Shown one piece after another: positions 37,030-46,124 of a stretch of DNA of 64,000 bases. A model generated the notes under the pieces. That model saw nothing but the letters and a program-made list of their open reading frames with translations, was not told the DNA's origin and did not search any database. The first letter of the stretch is position 1; the number at the start of each line of letters is the position of its first letter. Origin of the DNA: Siminovitchia terrae (GTDB lineage: Bacteria > Bacillota > Bacilli > Bacillales > Bacillaceae_C); assembly GCF_003605405.2 (NCBI RefSeq), contig NZ_QYTW02000008.1, forward strand, positions 30,015 through 94,014, written 5' to 3'. Position numbers and translations under genes: made by a program.

Positions 37030-37309
37030 AGAAATGAATCATATTACGTTTTCCAAACAGCAGGAAGTCATTGACCGTCTCCATCCAGTCTCTTTCAAGC
37101 AAAAAGCCCTGTTGATTTGGAATAAAGAAATTGAACTCTCACTCCTTCCATTGGTTGCCATTGTGGTAGTCATTTTATCACTTGGAATAAAATATAACGA
37201 TGTCACTCCAGATCACGTAGCAAAGACAAAGGACGAACTGGTAGAGATTGATGAGTATAGATATTGGAAAGGTGATTTGGAAAAAATGGTGACGCGATAT
37301 GAAAATTAA
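36989..37309 (+). CDS. Probable anti-sigma factor, single-pass membrane protein
   Basis: 106 residues. A basic cytoplasmic N-terminus (about 45 residues), one membrane helix (LSLLPLVAIVVVILSLGI, about 50-67) and a short outer tail. No known anti-sigma domain is recognisable, so the role is inferred from position (overlap with the sigma gene) and topology. Start supported by AAGGAGAG. The next gene overlaps its 3' end by 11 bases. Confidence 0.7.
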   Translation: MKNQRKTLKKQLDKEMNHITFSKQQEVIDRLHPVSFKQKALLIWNKEIELSLLPLVAIVVVILSLGIKYNDVTPDHVAKTKDELVEIDEYRYWKGDLEKMVTRYEN

Positions 37310-39521
37310 AATAAAAGTGAAGCATTTAGTCTTTATTTTGATAAGTATCTCATTGATAGCTTTTGTCATAAGTCCTCAACTTCAACTATATATAGCGAAA
37401 AAGCAAGCGGAGTACGGGCAGCCCGCTGCCAAGGTAAAACTGTTAAAGTCTCTTGACAGCAAAATGATTTTGGACTCGCAAAAACAGAAAATCATTCAAG
37501 ACTATATGCTTGAAAATCACATAGCTAACCAATTTGATGTATACGTCGGGCCTTCGTTTTCCCAATTTAACCCTCCTGACCATGCTGTATTTACTTGGGA
37601 TGAAATGCTTCCACATTTGAACAGATATGTCAAAAAGAGCCCGATTGATGATGATTTTGCTTCTGCGACCAAACTTCTCACTTTCCATTTTAAAAGCATC
37701 GGTCAACTTGATCAGGCATATGATATTTTACAATCAGCCATTGAGCGAACCAGCACGGAAGATTCATGGATTAGAGAAGAACTTCAATTAGAACAAGTAC
37801 AAATGATGATTGAACAGGCTGATTATTCAGCTGCAGAACAGCTTTTACAAAAAATAAATGAAAAAATTGATCCTGATGATTACTACCTTCAAGCAAAAAT
37901 CGACCAAAAGAAAATAGAAATGGAAATACACCAAGGTCATTTGCAAAATGCTTACAAGGAAGTAAAAAATGCGTTAACAGAGTACAAAGCAAAGGAAATA
38001 GACGAGGAAAAAGAGTTCGGAGAATCAGAGGGAGTTTCCGTTGTATATGAGCAGCTTTTATCCATGAAAAATAGTTTACAAAACGCGTTAGATAAGCGCG
38101 GGAATATGATTCATACAGTCAAAGGAAGAATTGTATACAGTGATGGCACCCCTGTATCAAACGCAGGTGTCTTTTTACGGTCAGAAGAAAAAGCCTCCAG
38201 AAGTGTTGGACCAGGGGAAGCCTATCAAGTCACAACAGATAAAGATGGATATTTCAATATTCCTAAGGTGCTGTCCGGAAGCTATCAAGTCGCTTTAGGA
38301 TTAGGCTTTGATCAAATCAACGGATGGACATGGCCGGTTAATATGGATGAATGGCTTGATGTCGGAGAAAAGAAAACAATCACTTATAACATCACCTTGC
38401 AAAAATTAATCAAACTTAACTCTCCGGTCAATCAACAAAAAATAACTGATCAACATATTCTCTTTTCCTGGGGGAAAGTGGCGGGCGCAGACTACTACCA
38501 GCTAAACTTGGGAGCAGATATGGATTCCGGCTCAGTCAGTACTGTGTTTAAATCGTATATTACAGACAATCAAATTAATGTACCGATAGAAGATATATAT
38601 AATCATCCGCTTGGAGTAATATTTCCTGGTGATGATCTGTCTACGGTAAGCCCAAAATCACTGTTGGCATTTACAAATACGAATAACCGATTTTATTGGT
38701 CTGTTGACGCTTATCGTGCAGATGGGAAGCGGCTCACAAGCAGCAGCGGTTACCGGTTGGACGAAGATACGATCGGGAATCTACCATTCTTTTACCTAAA
38801 AGAACGCAACTTGACGAATGCAGACCGCCTATTGCTCGGTAAAAAATTAAAAAAAGCACTGGCGGCCTATCAATCTAATTATGAAAAGAATCCAGATGAC
38901 ATTCACAGCTTACGTATGATTACTCGATTGATAGGTGCCGAATCTGATACGAATGCAACCGAGAATGAAACAAGTATTTCTTATTTACAAACATATGCAG
39001 AAAAGACGAATTCCACGCAGGCCCTATTCAGTCTTGTTGACTATTATTATGAAAAACAGCAATGGGACTCCTTTAACAAATGGTTTAATACGTATGAGGC
39101 AGCAGTTGGTAACCGCCTTGATGAATATGATCAGGCCATTTATGCCAGTGCATTAATGAAGCAAGGCAAAATAAAGGAAGCGAGTGAACGTTTTAAACAA
39201 GTAATGGAACTGGATAAAAGCCATGAGTTTGTCGGAAGCTGGCTGGCGGTCGAATTATATGACGGAAAAACATTTGAACATGCCATCGCCATAGCCAAGG
39301 ACTACCCAGAACGCCTCTTTGGTGATGAAAAAAGAGATTGGTTTCAAATGGTTCAGGCACTTCAAGAGGAAAGTAAAACCGATCCCCACTATCGAAAGGA
39401 ACTGAAAGAAGCACTCGATCTGTATTTTAAAAATGAAAATAAAGAACTGTCCCATTGGATGCAAACAACCGATAAACCAGCGATGAAGAAATTTATTGCG
39501 GCGGTGAAGGATGTGCGTTAG
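37299..39521 (+). CDS. Large membrane-anchored TPR protein with carboxypeptidase-regulatory-like domain
   Basis: 740 residues. N-terminal signal anchor (HLVFILISISLIAFVISPQLQ, about 9-29), helical TPR-like repeats (about 110-260), a beta-sandwich of the CarboxypepD_reg type (about 270-370: HTVKGRIVYSDGTPVSNAGVFL...TDKDGYFNIPKVLSGSYQVAL), a fibronectin-like region with ILFSWGKVAGADYYQLNL, and further TPR-like repeats to the C-terminus. Third gene of the sigma operon, overlapping the anti-sigma gene, so it may be the extracytoplasmic sensor or main output of the system. I do not recognise a named homologue. Confidence 0.75.
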   Translation: MKIKIKVKHLVFILISISLIAFVISPQLQLYIAKKQAEYGQPAAKVKLLKSLDSKMILDSQKQKIIQDYMLENHIANQFDVYVGPSFSQFNPPDHAVFTWDEMLPHLNRYVKKSPIDDDFASATKLLTFHFKSIGQLDQAYDILQSAIERTSTEDSWIREELQLEQVQMMIEQADYSAAEQLLQKINEKIDPDDYYLQAKIDQKKIEMEIHQGHLQNAYKEVKNALTEYKAKEIDEEKEFGESEGVSVVYEQLLSMKNSLQNALDKRGNMIHTVKGRIVYSDGTPVSNAGVFLRSEEKASRSVGPGEAYQVTTDKDGYFNIPKVLSGSYQVALGLGFDQINGWTWPVNMDEWLDVGEKKTITYNITLQKLIKLNSPVNQQKITDQHILFSWGKVAGADYYQLNLGADMDSGSVSTVFKSYITDNQINVPIEDIYNHPLGVIFPGDDLSTVSPKSLLAFTNTNNRFYWSVDAYRADGKRLTSSSGYRLDEDTIGNLPFFYLKERNLTNADRLLLGKKLKKALAAYQSNYEKNPDDIHSLRMITRLIGAESDTNATENETSISYLQTYAEKTNSTQALFSLVDYYYEKQQWDSFNKWFNTYEAAVGNRLDEYDQAIYASALMKQGKIKEASERFKQVMELDKSHEFVGSWLAVELYDGKTFEHAIAIAKDYPERLFGDEKRDWFQMVQALQEESKTDPHYRKELKEALDLYFKNENKELSHWMQTTDKPAMKKFIAAVKDVR

Positions 39522-39539
39522 GGAGCTCTTTGGGAATGC

Positions 39540-39590
39540 TGAACTGTGCCAGTGAGAGACATACAGCTCTTGCTTCGCAGTTCAGTTTTT
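39540..39590 (+). terminator. Terminator of the ECF sigma operon
   Basis: CTGAACTG / CAGTTCAG stem followed by TTTTTTT, 20 bases after the stop codon. Confidence 0.7.
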
Positions 39591-39697
39591 TTATGGGTAG
39601 CATTGATTAAAAACCCATTAATTGTAATTCATTTTATCCTCCCATTATTTTTCCTAAGTAAAAGAACAATGAATAGAGACCTAAAGAGGAGAAACAT

Positions 39698-39925
39698 ATG
39701 CAAATAACAATTATAGTCAGAATGCTGCTCATTAAGTTCTTAGAGCTATTATTTTTCATGATATAAACCCCGAAAGCTATACCCAGTAAAGGGGCAATTA
39801 TTCTATGTGACATGATTTTTCCTAAAGACTATATGTGGACCATCTTTTTCATGTTCAAATATACGCTGGCATTTTTAGCTGGTGGAATTTACATGGCCGT
39901 CCAATATAAAAAGGATTTCTCATAA
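39698..39925 (+). pseudogene. Small membrane protein gene with in-frame stop
   Basis: A strong ribosome site (AAAGAGGAG) precedes an ATG. The frame reads 22 codons, hits TAA at 39764-39766, then continues in the same frame for 52 more codons with a clear membrane helix (YTLAFLAGGIYMAVQYKKD) before the next stop. This looks like a gene of 75 codons broken by one nonsense mutation. No family recognised. Confidence 0.45.
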
Positions 39926-40299
39926 GGAATGGTCAAGGATCGAGGTTCAGCCACGAACCTGCAATTACTCATTATAGAGGAAGGAAGCGACTGATTATCA
40001 TATCTGGCGAATGAAAGGTAGTCTAGAATTTTACTTGAGACAAGAACTTGTACCGATTGTCATGAGTCTTAGTTTGGTTTAAATATAACCCAGCGAATTT
40101 TGAAAGAGAGATAATGTTTATAACGAGGTGGACATTTATGAAGATTACTTATTTTGATGCTATAAATTTTATTTATTTAGGAACAGAAAGAGCAATCAGT
40201 TAGACGGGCCTCTCTTTTATGAAACTCTATTAACGAACGATAAAATGGATTGTGTTAATCTGTCTAATAGTGAACTCAATTCAGAGAGAGGGATGTTAC
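39926..40299. other. Mostly empty stretch before the two-component operon
   Basis: No supported gene. A 21-codon frame at 40138 (MKITYFDAINFIYLGTERAI) has a good ribosome site but is too short to judge and may be the head of a lost gene. Confidence 0.3.
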
Positions 40300-40977
40300 T
40301 TGAAAAGAAACGTATTATATATTGAAGATAATGAGAAAATAGGTAGTTGGGTAAAAGAAGAATTGGAACAGCGAGGATTTTCAGTTCAGTGGATGCTTTC
40401 TGGTGAAGGAGCCGAAAAAGAAGTACATCAGCATGAAATAGTTATTTTGGATATCATGTTACCCGGTTTAGACGGATTTACTGTGGGAAAACGATTAAAA
40501 AAGGCAGCTCCTGCTGTTCCTATTTTGCTATTATCTGCTCGAACTTCGATAGATGATAAGGTAGATGGTTTACAATTTGCTGATGACTATTTAACGAAAC
40601 CATTCCATACGGATGAATTGGTTGCAAGATTAGAAGTATTAATCCGTCGAAGTGGTGGAACACATTCCGAACGCATTTCATTAGGAGATCATATTGAAGT
40701 AGATCCGGAAATCCAAATGGTATATGACAAACGCACAGGAGAAGAAATTATATTGACTGGGAAACAACATCAAATTTTAATGTATTTCTTACGCCACCCT
40801 AATCAAGTTTTACCAAAAGAACAAATTTATGAAGCAATTTGGGAAGAAACTTATATAACTGGTGATAGAACATTAATGGTGCATATCCGTCGACTGCGTC
40901 AAAAGTTGGAACGTAATCCAGATTCCCCAGAGATTATTGAAACATTGAAGGGAATAGGCTATCGGGTGAAACTATGA
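40300..40977 (+). CDS. OmpR-family response regulator
   Basis: 225 residues. Receiver domain with the acidic pocket (YIEDNE), phosphoacceptor in VILDIMLPG and the conserved Lys in LTKPFHTDE, then a winged-helix trans_reg_C domain ending in LRQKLERNPDSPEIIETLKGIGYRVKL. TTG start at 40300 behind GAGAGGGA. Overlaps the kinase gene by 4 bases. Confidence 0.92.
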   Translation: MKRNVLYIEDNEKIGSWVKEELEQRGFSVQWMLSGEGAEKEVHQHEIVILDIMLPGLDGFTVGKRLKKAAPAVPILLLSARTSIDDKVDGLQFADDYLTKPFHTDELVARLEVLIRRSGGTHSERISLGDHIEVDPEIQMVYDKRTGEEIILTGKQHQILMYFLRHPNQVLPKEQIYEAIWEETYITGDRTLMVHIRRLRQKLERNPDSPEIIETLKGIGYRVKL

Positions 40978-41984
40978 AACAGACTAGATCATTATTTCGT
41001 CGTTTTCTAGTAGGACATTTTCTATTTATCTTTTTTCCTCCAATTGTGCTTATTTTCTTCTTTGCGTTCATTGCTTTTTCGGATATCAATGAAGAAAATC
41101 TGAATACGTTAAATCTATTTTACGTTATACTACTTTTGTTTGGTTTTCTTATTGTCGCATTTGTTGTCATATCTTGGCTTTTCTTCTTGAGACTTCGTAA
41201 ACGTCTTACTCGCTTACAGGAAGTCATGTCATTTTCAGCTAATAATAACTCATTTCCTAAACCAGTATCTGTTCAAACGGATCGTATGGATGAAATAGAC
41301 CAGTTAGGAAGTTCTTTTAATTGGATGATTCAGCAGCTTGAAGACAGTCGTAAGCGAGAATATGAAGAGGAATTATTACGACATCGACTCATTGCGAATT
41401 TATCTCACGACTTACGAACGCCACTTACCATTTTGAGAGGACATGTCACCAGATTAAATAAAGAATCAATGAGTTTAGAAGGACAAAACTCATTAACAGA
41501 GATGAACCATACGATTACAAGAGTCGGAGATCTAATGGATGATTTACTTTCCTATACATTGCTTACATCAGGGAAACATCCTTTTCAACCCACTTCAACA
41601 GATATTGGACGTTTAGTAAGAGCATCTGTTGCTGCGTGGTATCCTGTATTTGAAGAAAAAGAAATTCAGTTCGATGTTGATTTACCGACAGAGGAGACTT
41701 TTTATTGGGAAGCAGATCCTAAATGGATGACACGGGTTCTGGACAATTTATTTCAGAATATTCTTCGCCATGCAGCAGAGGGAAAATATGCAAACATTGT
41801 GGTTGATGTAGAAAAAGAACAGATCATTGTTGCAGACAGAGGTCCAGGTATGGATAACTCTTCCTATGAGCGTGGGGCGGGAATTGGTTTATCGACTTCA
41901 AATTATATGTTGAAAAAAATGAAGCTGAAAGCTGATTTTACATCAAATGAAAATGGCACAAGAGTAGCTATTGGTAGAGCTTAA
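40974..41984 (+). CDS. Sensor histidine kinase, two membrane helices
   Basis: 336 residues. Two N-terminal helices (FLFIFFPPIVLIFFFAFIAF and FYVILLLFGFLIVAFVVISWLFFL) with a short outer loop, so it probably senses within the membrane or through the transporter. HAMP-like linker, HisKA with LIANLSHDLRTPLTILRGH, and HATPase with NLFQNILRHAAEG, DRGPGMD and GAGIGLSTSNYMLKK. Operon with the regulator and, close by, an ABC exporter, typical of peptide-antibiotic resistance modules. Confidence 0.9.
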   Translation: MKQTRSLFRRFLVGHFLFIFFPPIVLIFFFAFIAFSDINEENLNTLNLFYVILLLFGFLIVAFVVISWLFFLRLRKRLTRLQEVMSFSANNNSFPKPVSVQTDRMDEIDQLGSSFNWMIQQLEDSRKREYEEELLRHRLIANLSHDLRTPLTILRGHVTRLNKESMSLEGQNSLTEMNHTITRVGDLMDDLLSYTLLTSGKHPFQPTSTDIGRLVRASVAAWYPVFEEKEIQFDVDLPTEETFYWEADPKWMTRVLDNLFQNILRHAAEGKYANIVVDVEKEQIIVADRGPGMDNSSYERGAGIGLSTSNYMLKKMKLKADFTSNENGTRVAIGRA

Positions 41985-42076
41985 CCTAAAGGTAACCCAG
42001 AATTAAACAACATGATAACCGAGATGTAACTTTGCTTCTTTATAATGAGAACCATAACAGAAAGGAAGTGTTGTGG

Positions 42077-42790
42077 TTGCTTACAATTAATAACTTAGTC
42101 AAATATCGCGGAACTCAAGAAATCTTATCAGGTATCAGTTTTAAAGCTAGACCAGGTAGAGTAACTGGTTTTTTAGGTCCAAATGGGGCAGGTAAAAGTT
42201 CTACACTTCGCATCCTGCTTGGATTAGATCGTGCCACCTCAGGGAGTGCACTAATTAATGGAAAGCCATTCGCAGAATTACATAATCCTCTAACAACAAT
42301 AGGTGCTGCACTTGATGGATTTGGAGCTCATCGTATGCGAACAGGACGGGCACACTTGCGTTGGATTGCTCGTGCCGCAGGATTGCCTCGCTCACGTGTC
42401 GAGGAAGTTCTGGAAATAGTAGGTCTTACTAATGCAGCTGGTAAAAGGGTTGGAAATTATTCCCTTGGCATGGGGAGAAGACTTGGAATGGCAGCTGCAC
42501 TACTTGGTGATCCAAAAATATTGGTTTTAGATGAACCCGTAAACGGGCTCGACCCAGAAGGAATTCGTTGGATTCGGACATTTTTACGTGAACGTGCTGA
42601 GTCTGGAAACACGGTGTTACTATCCAGTCATCTAATGGGAGAACTTGCAGAGACTGTTGATGATGTGGTGATTATTAAGTATGGAAAAATCGTTGCAGAT
42701 GGAACATTGGAAGAAGTAATAGGTAACCATTCCACGCTGGAGAAAGCCTTTTTTGCCCTGACATCTGAAAATGCAGGTGATGTTGTATGA
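42077..42790 (+). CDS. ABC transporter ATP-binding protein (BcrA-like)
   Basis: 237 residues. Walker A GPNGAGKSST, signature NYSLGMGRRLGMAAALLG (LGMG variant of LSGGQ), Walker B ILVLDEPVNGLDPEG, and the H-loop SSHLMGE. The pattern matches bacitracin/lantibiotic-immunity ATPases. The start is one of several close GTG/TTG codons after AAAGGAAG; TTG at 42077 gives the usual N-terminus. Two permease genes follow with 4-base overlaps. Confidence 0.88.
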   Translation: MLTINNLVKYRGTQEILSGISFKARPGRVTGFLGPNGAGKSSTLRILLGLDRATSGSALINGKPFAELHNPLTTIGAALDGFGAHRMRTGRAHLRWIARAAGLPRSRVEEVLEIVGLTNAAGKRVGNYSLGMGRRLGMAAALLGDPKILVLDEPVNGLDPEGIRWIRTFLRERAESGNTVLLSSHLMGELAETVDDVVIIKYGKIVADGTLEEVIGNHSTLEKAFFALTSENAGDVV

Positions 42791-43539
42791 GGGCATTCAA
42801 CGCGGAACTATCTAAATTGTTCTCCCTGCCGGGCATTTGGCTTGCCTTTCTTATTGGAGCGTTTGCCCCAGCGGTCATTGCTGCCTTGGACAGTATAGCA
42901 GAAAAAGGGGAGATTATAGCTGGAGTTAGCACACGGCTATCGGAAGTTGGCTATATTGGATTAGGTCTTGGTGTGCAAGGTGTCATTATTCTTGGTGTGC
43001 TTGCTGTCAGCAGTGAGTATTTGACAGAGAGCAGTGAATCTGGCGGAGGGCAGCAGATTACAACAAGTTTAACTGTTGTTCCATCCCGACTTCACTTTTT
43101 GCTGGCAAAAGTAGGCGCTGTGACAGTGATCAGCATACTGCTTTGTATTGTTGCTATGATGACAACAGTGTCAGCGACGCATCTTATTCTTGGTGAATAT
43201 GCCCCTGCATTTGAATGGTCTAGACTTATCGGTGCAGTTTGTTACTGGACATTCACTGCTATTTTAGCATTTGGGATTACTGTTCTAACTAAGAATGGCA
43301 TTATCCCGCTTGCTGTGCTCATGATAAATTCATCCGTTGTATCATTTAGTATCCCGCTTTCTAGGGTTACAAAGTTGGCATTTTACTTACCAGATATGGC
43401 TGGCATTGAAATGTTTATGACCCCGTTCACAGGCGAATTTCACACCCCGTTCACAGGCGGTTTAGTCATGTTTGCCTGGGTAGTCGTTCTTTTCATTGTT
43501 GCAGCTATTGTATTCCATAGGAGGGACGTCGCATCATGA
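42787..43539 (+). CDS. ABC-2-type permease
   Basis: 250 residues, six predicted membrane helices, ABC-2 permease of the BcrB/antibiotic-export kind. Near the C-terminus the sequence MTPFTGEFHTPFTGGLVMF results from a 24-base tandem duplication (ACCCCGTTCACAGGCG repeated at about 43421-43461), an in-frame insertion unlikely to be shared by relatives. Confidence 0.85.
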   Translation: MRAFNAELSKLFSLPGIWLAFLIGAFAPAVIAALDSIAEKGEIIAGVSTRLSEVGYIGLGLGVQGVIILGVLAVSSEYLTESSESGGGQQITTSLTVVPSRLHFLLAKVGAVTVISILLCIVAMMTTVSATHLILGEYAPAFEWSRLIGAVCYWTFTAILAFGITVLTKNGIIPLAVLMINSSVVSFSIPLSRVTKLAFYLPDMAGIEMFMTPFTGEFHTPFTGGLVMFAWVVVLFIVAAIVFHRRDVAS

Positions 43540-44294
43540 GTGTCTCTTCTAGTAGAAAGATAACACAAATCCTTGGTGCTGAACTAGATAAATTAGTTAC
43601 ATTGCCATTGATATGGCTCACTCTTATTGGTACATTCATTCTTAATTTAGTTTTAGCCGCAGCTTTTACTTCTGCTGGTCTACAAGGGGCAGCAGGAACG
43701 CAAAGTATACTGAATATAGGACTTGCTTCTATGGGGTATCTTCAGGCAGGGTTCATTATTCTTGGTATCTTAGCTACTTGTTCGGAGTATACTGGTGGAC
43801 AGATTCGAACTACTTTAACTACGATACCTTGGCGTGGGTTTCAATTATCCACGAAGTATTTGGCATTGGCAATTATAACCATTCCTGTGGCGTTTATTAT
43901 TGCTGCATCAGGTGTACTATATGCTTTTATTATGATGAGAGACACAGCAGTAGTGATTGAAATAGACACAATGATAAAAACATTAGTAGGTGCAACAGGC
44001 TATCTAACATTAACCACACTTCTCAGTGCAGCTATAGGTGCTTTACTAAGACGAACCACTCCTGCTTTAGTGATACTGCTTGGTTATTATTTCATTGTCA
44101 GTCCATTGTCGAGAGATTTTCTATCTAGTATTAAAAATTATTTTCCGGATACGGCAGGATATTATATGTATATGCCGCCTTCCTCTGATGAAATAAATGC
44201 CCTTACACCAATGCAAGGGACAGGTATTTTAATGTTATGGACACTGATCTTTATTACAGTAGCTATTGTATTTTACCGTAAACGAGATGCCTAA
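43536..44294 (+). CDS. ABC-2-type permease, second subunit
   Basis: 252 residues, six membrane helices, 4-base overlap with the previous permease and partly similar to it (GFIILGILATCSEYTGGQIRTTLTTIP versus GVIILGVLAVSSEYLTESSESGGGQQITTSLTVVP). The two probably form a heterodimeric pore with the ATPase upstream. Confidence 0.85.
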   Translation: MSVSSSRKITQILGAELDKLVTLPLIWLTLIGTFILNLVLAAAFTSAGLQGAAGTQSILNIGLASMGYLQAGFIILGILATCSEYTGGQIRTTLTTIPWRGFQLSTKYLALAIITIPVAFIIAASGVLYAFIMMRDTAVVIEIDTMIKTLVGATGYLTLTTLLSAAIGALLRRTTPALVILLGYYFIVSPLSRDFLSSIKNYFPDTAGYYMYMPPSSDEINALTPMQGTGILMLWTLIFITVAIVFYRKRDA

Positions 44295-44439
44295 GTTTAG
44301 ATTTCTTAATGCCATTTGTTATTTATATCTCAAAAACAAGGGTAGTACCAGCGTAGCTGACACTACCCGCAACACATGGATAAAATTGTAAGAACCCTCC
44401 ACTTCTGAGAGTTCTCTTTATGAGCGATAAATGTACAAT

Positions 44440-44950
44440 TGCAGCCTGTTCGATGAACCTCCCCCACTTAAAACACCCGTTTTTGAAGTGGGGGTTTCCT
44501 AACCAATCGACAAAAAGCTTCCAACAAGACAGGCGGGTGACACCCATCTTTTGCGGTAAGCCGCAGGAATTCATTTTGCCAACGACATTAGGCAACAGCC
44601 TATCCTTAGATAACAGGGTCGGAACTGACCATCTACTACTTCCTGCCCTTAGGCAATCCGTAGATACGTTGTATGGTTTAGGAGAAAATCAAGTTCCCTG
44701 ATTTCCCCGTAAAACGTTTTTGCGAAAAAATTCGATGCCCCGTGAATATCACGGTGATTTGTATAACCGGAAGTACAACTGTATATTCTCGAAGATACTT
44801 TTCATTTCTTCGCACAACAAGGACATGGTTGTGTTGTATTGCTCTCATCATGTTTAGAAAGTTTGATGCCTTCCACTTCCAGTTTATAAGATAAAAAGGC
44901 GTATACTTTCCCGAAAGACCAGTTAGATAGTTTTTGGTTCGTTGTATTGG
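44440..44950 (-). mobile_element. Decayed IS200/IS605-type element: TnpB C-terminus and omega-RNA-like end
   Basis: On the minus strand (44950 down to 44680) the frame reads NWSFGKVYAFLSYKLEVEGIK ... NTTQPCPCCAKK-stop-KVSS ... CTSGYTNHRDIHGASN. This is the RuvC/zinc-finger end of TnpB (TSQTCxxC, CGY, RDxxGA) with an in-frame TGA. It is followed by about 230 bases with no coding sense that end in the hairpin CCCCCACTT / AAGTGGGGG and AGGTTCATCGAAC, as in TnpB guide RNAs. The N-terminal part and the left end are lost. Confidence 0.7.
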
Positions 44951-44997
44951 CCAGCATTCATTAAACCCTCTCAGATACAAGCCATGTTCTTGCATCT

Positions 44998-45503
44998 TCA
45001 GTCTATCGAACCGAAGGATTGGGGCCGATGGATATCTAGTAGACGTCCATTATCATTCCATTGGCCGTACATTTTGTTTTCTCTCGTGTTTGCTATGAAT
45101 TTGTCTAATCTGCTCTCAAATAATTCTGGTTGGTTTTTTATGCTTTGTATCGTGTCGATCCGAACTCTTTTATACAGATCCGGAAATGCCTTGAAATTCT
45201 CATATACTTGCTTTTCCTCTTTCAGCCTTTTCTCTATAACCGGATCGATTCGAAAAGAATCGTAATCCATATCAGAAAGAACCTTTCTTCCTTCGTCTGT
45301 ATCAAACCCAACTTTTCGAGGCGACGGACACGTTCTTTATTCAATTCAGTCCATGAGCTTTTTTTGCTTCGAGGGGACAGTCTCTGAGCCAGCCCCGTTT
45401 CAGATATTTTCTTCTTGACTCCATCGATCCATCCAAAGCACAAAGCTTCCGCGACCGCGTCCAAATATAAGAGCGTATCCGATTTGGGCGTCATACTAAC
45501 CAA
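44998..45503 (-). pseudogene. YdeI/OmpD-associated-family protein, truncated and frameshifted
   Basis: Two overlapping frames together cover the family: VAEALCFGWIDGVKKK ... RLSPRSKKSSWTELNKERVRRLEKLGLIQ (frame 1), then FRIDPVIEKRLKEEKQVYENFKAFPDLYKRVRIDTIQS ... TRENKMYGQWNDNGRLLD (frame 2). The switch near 45240-45290 shows a frameshift, and about 50 N-terminal residues are missing. It lies directly beside the TnpB relic. Confidence 0.75.
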
Positions 45504-45524
45504 GACCCAACATAAGGAAAGGTC

Positions 45525-45611
45525 GAGGAGCGAGACGTATCTGAGTGTCTAGAGGAACTAAAATCTTTTGGAAAAATAGGCAAAACAGAGGAAGGCACAA
45601 AAGAATTATAA
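45525..45611 (+). pseudogene. Possible N-terminal remnant of a hydantoinase/carbamoylase-like gene
   Basis: A 28-codon frame ending LEELKSFGKIGKTEEGTKEL resembles the conserved opening of amidohydrolase family M20 carbamoylases (L..IGkT..GG.tRL). Too short to be sure. Confidence 0.2.
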
Positions 45612-45679
45612 TCCCATGTACAATAATGAATTCATACAATAACCACTTTGTGTTTTCTTTTTCAGAAAAAACAGGTATA

Positions 45680-45830
45680 CTGTAATTAGAAATGCATAGA
45701 TTAAAAACGACTGAAGGTGTACCAGCACCTTCAGCCTATACAATAGCTTGCTTCCCATCAAGGGGACTGGCACCAAGGGAAAGTAATCCACCTGAGCCTC
45801 TAACTCAAGGGTGGATTACTTTTTTTGGTT
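45680..45830 (+). ncRNA. Putative antisense antitoxin RNA of the type I toxin
   Basis: On the plus strand a TATACT -10 box (45675-45680) is followed by a stable hairpin (CTGAAGGTG/CACCTTCAG) and ends in the GTAATCCACC/GGTGGATTAC terminator with a T run. The transcript would overlap the 3' end of the toxin mRNA. No strong -35 is visible, so the exact start is uncertain. Confidence 0.5.
45781..45827. terminator. Bidirectional terminator shared by toxin and antisense RNA
   Basis: AAGTAATCCACC / GGTGGATTACTT stem, 12 bp, with a 17-nt loop and T runs on both strands. The toxin's stop codon lies in the stem. Confidence 0.8.
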
Positions 45831-45902
45831 AAATGACAGCAGCGCTATAATTAACACTCCTAACGCAATCATGAGAGATATGCTTTCATATACCGTCATC
45901 AT
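45816..45902 (-). CDS. Type I toxin, holin-like small hydrophobic peptide (28 aa)
   Basis: MMTVYESISLMIALGVLIIA followed by LLSFNQKK: a single membrane helix and a basic tail, typical of the 'putative holin-like toxin' peptides (BsrG/TxpA type) of bacilli. A strong ribosome site (AAGGGGGTGG) precedes two consecutive ATGs. The long 5' leader (extended -10 TGCTATAAT upstream, near 45980) and an opposing transcript sharing the terminator fit a type I toxin-antitoxin pair acting on the membrane. Confidence 0.75.
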   Translation of the reverse strand: MMTVYESISLMIALGVLIIALLSFNQKK

Positions 45903-46124
45903 AGCACCACCCCCTTTCGTAAAAAAATGGGGATGATGCCGTCACCCTTGAGTTAACCGTTATGCTATTGTTCTTTAATTATAGCATTATATCAAGTTCA
46001 GCAGGCTAGAAATCTGGCTAAAGATAGGTTCATGACATCGATGTGTTCGTTGTGTTTTCCTCTGGATTTACTAGCGGAGAGGAGATTAACCCCATCCAAA
46101 AGGCTCCCGATTCATTTATATGTT

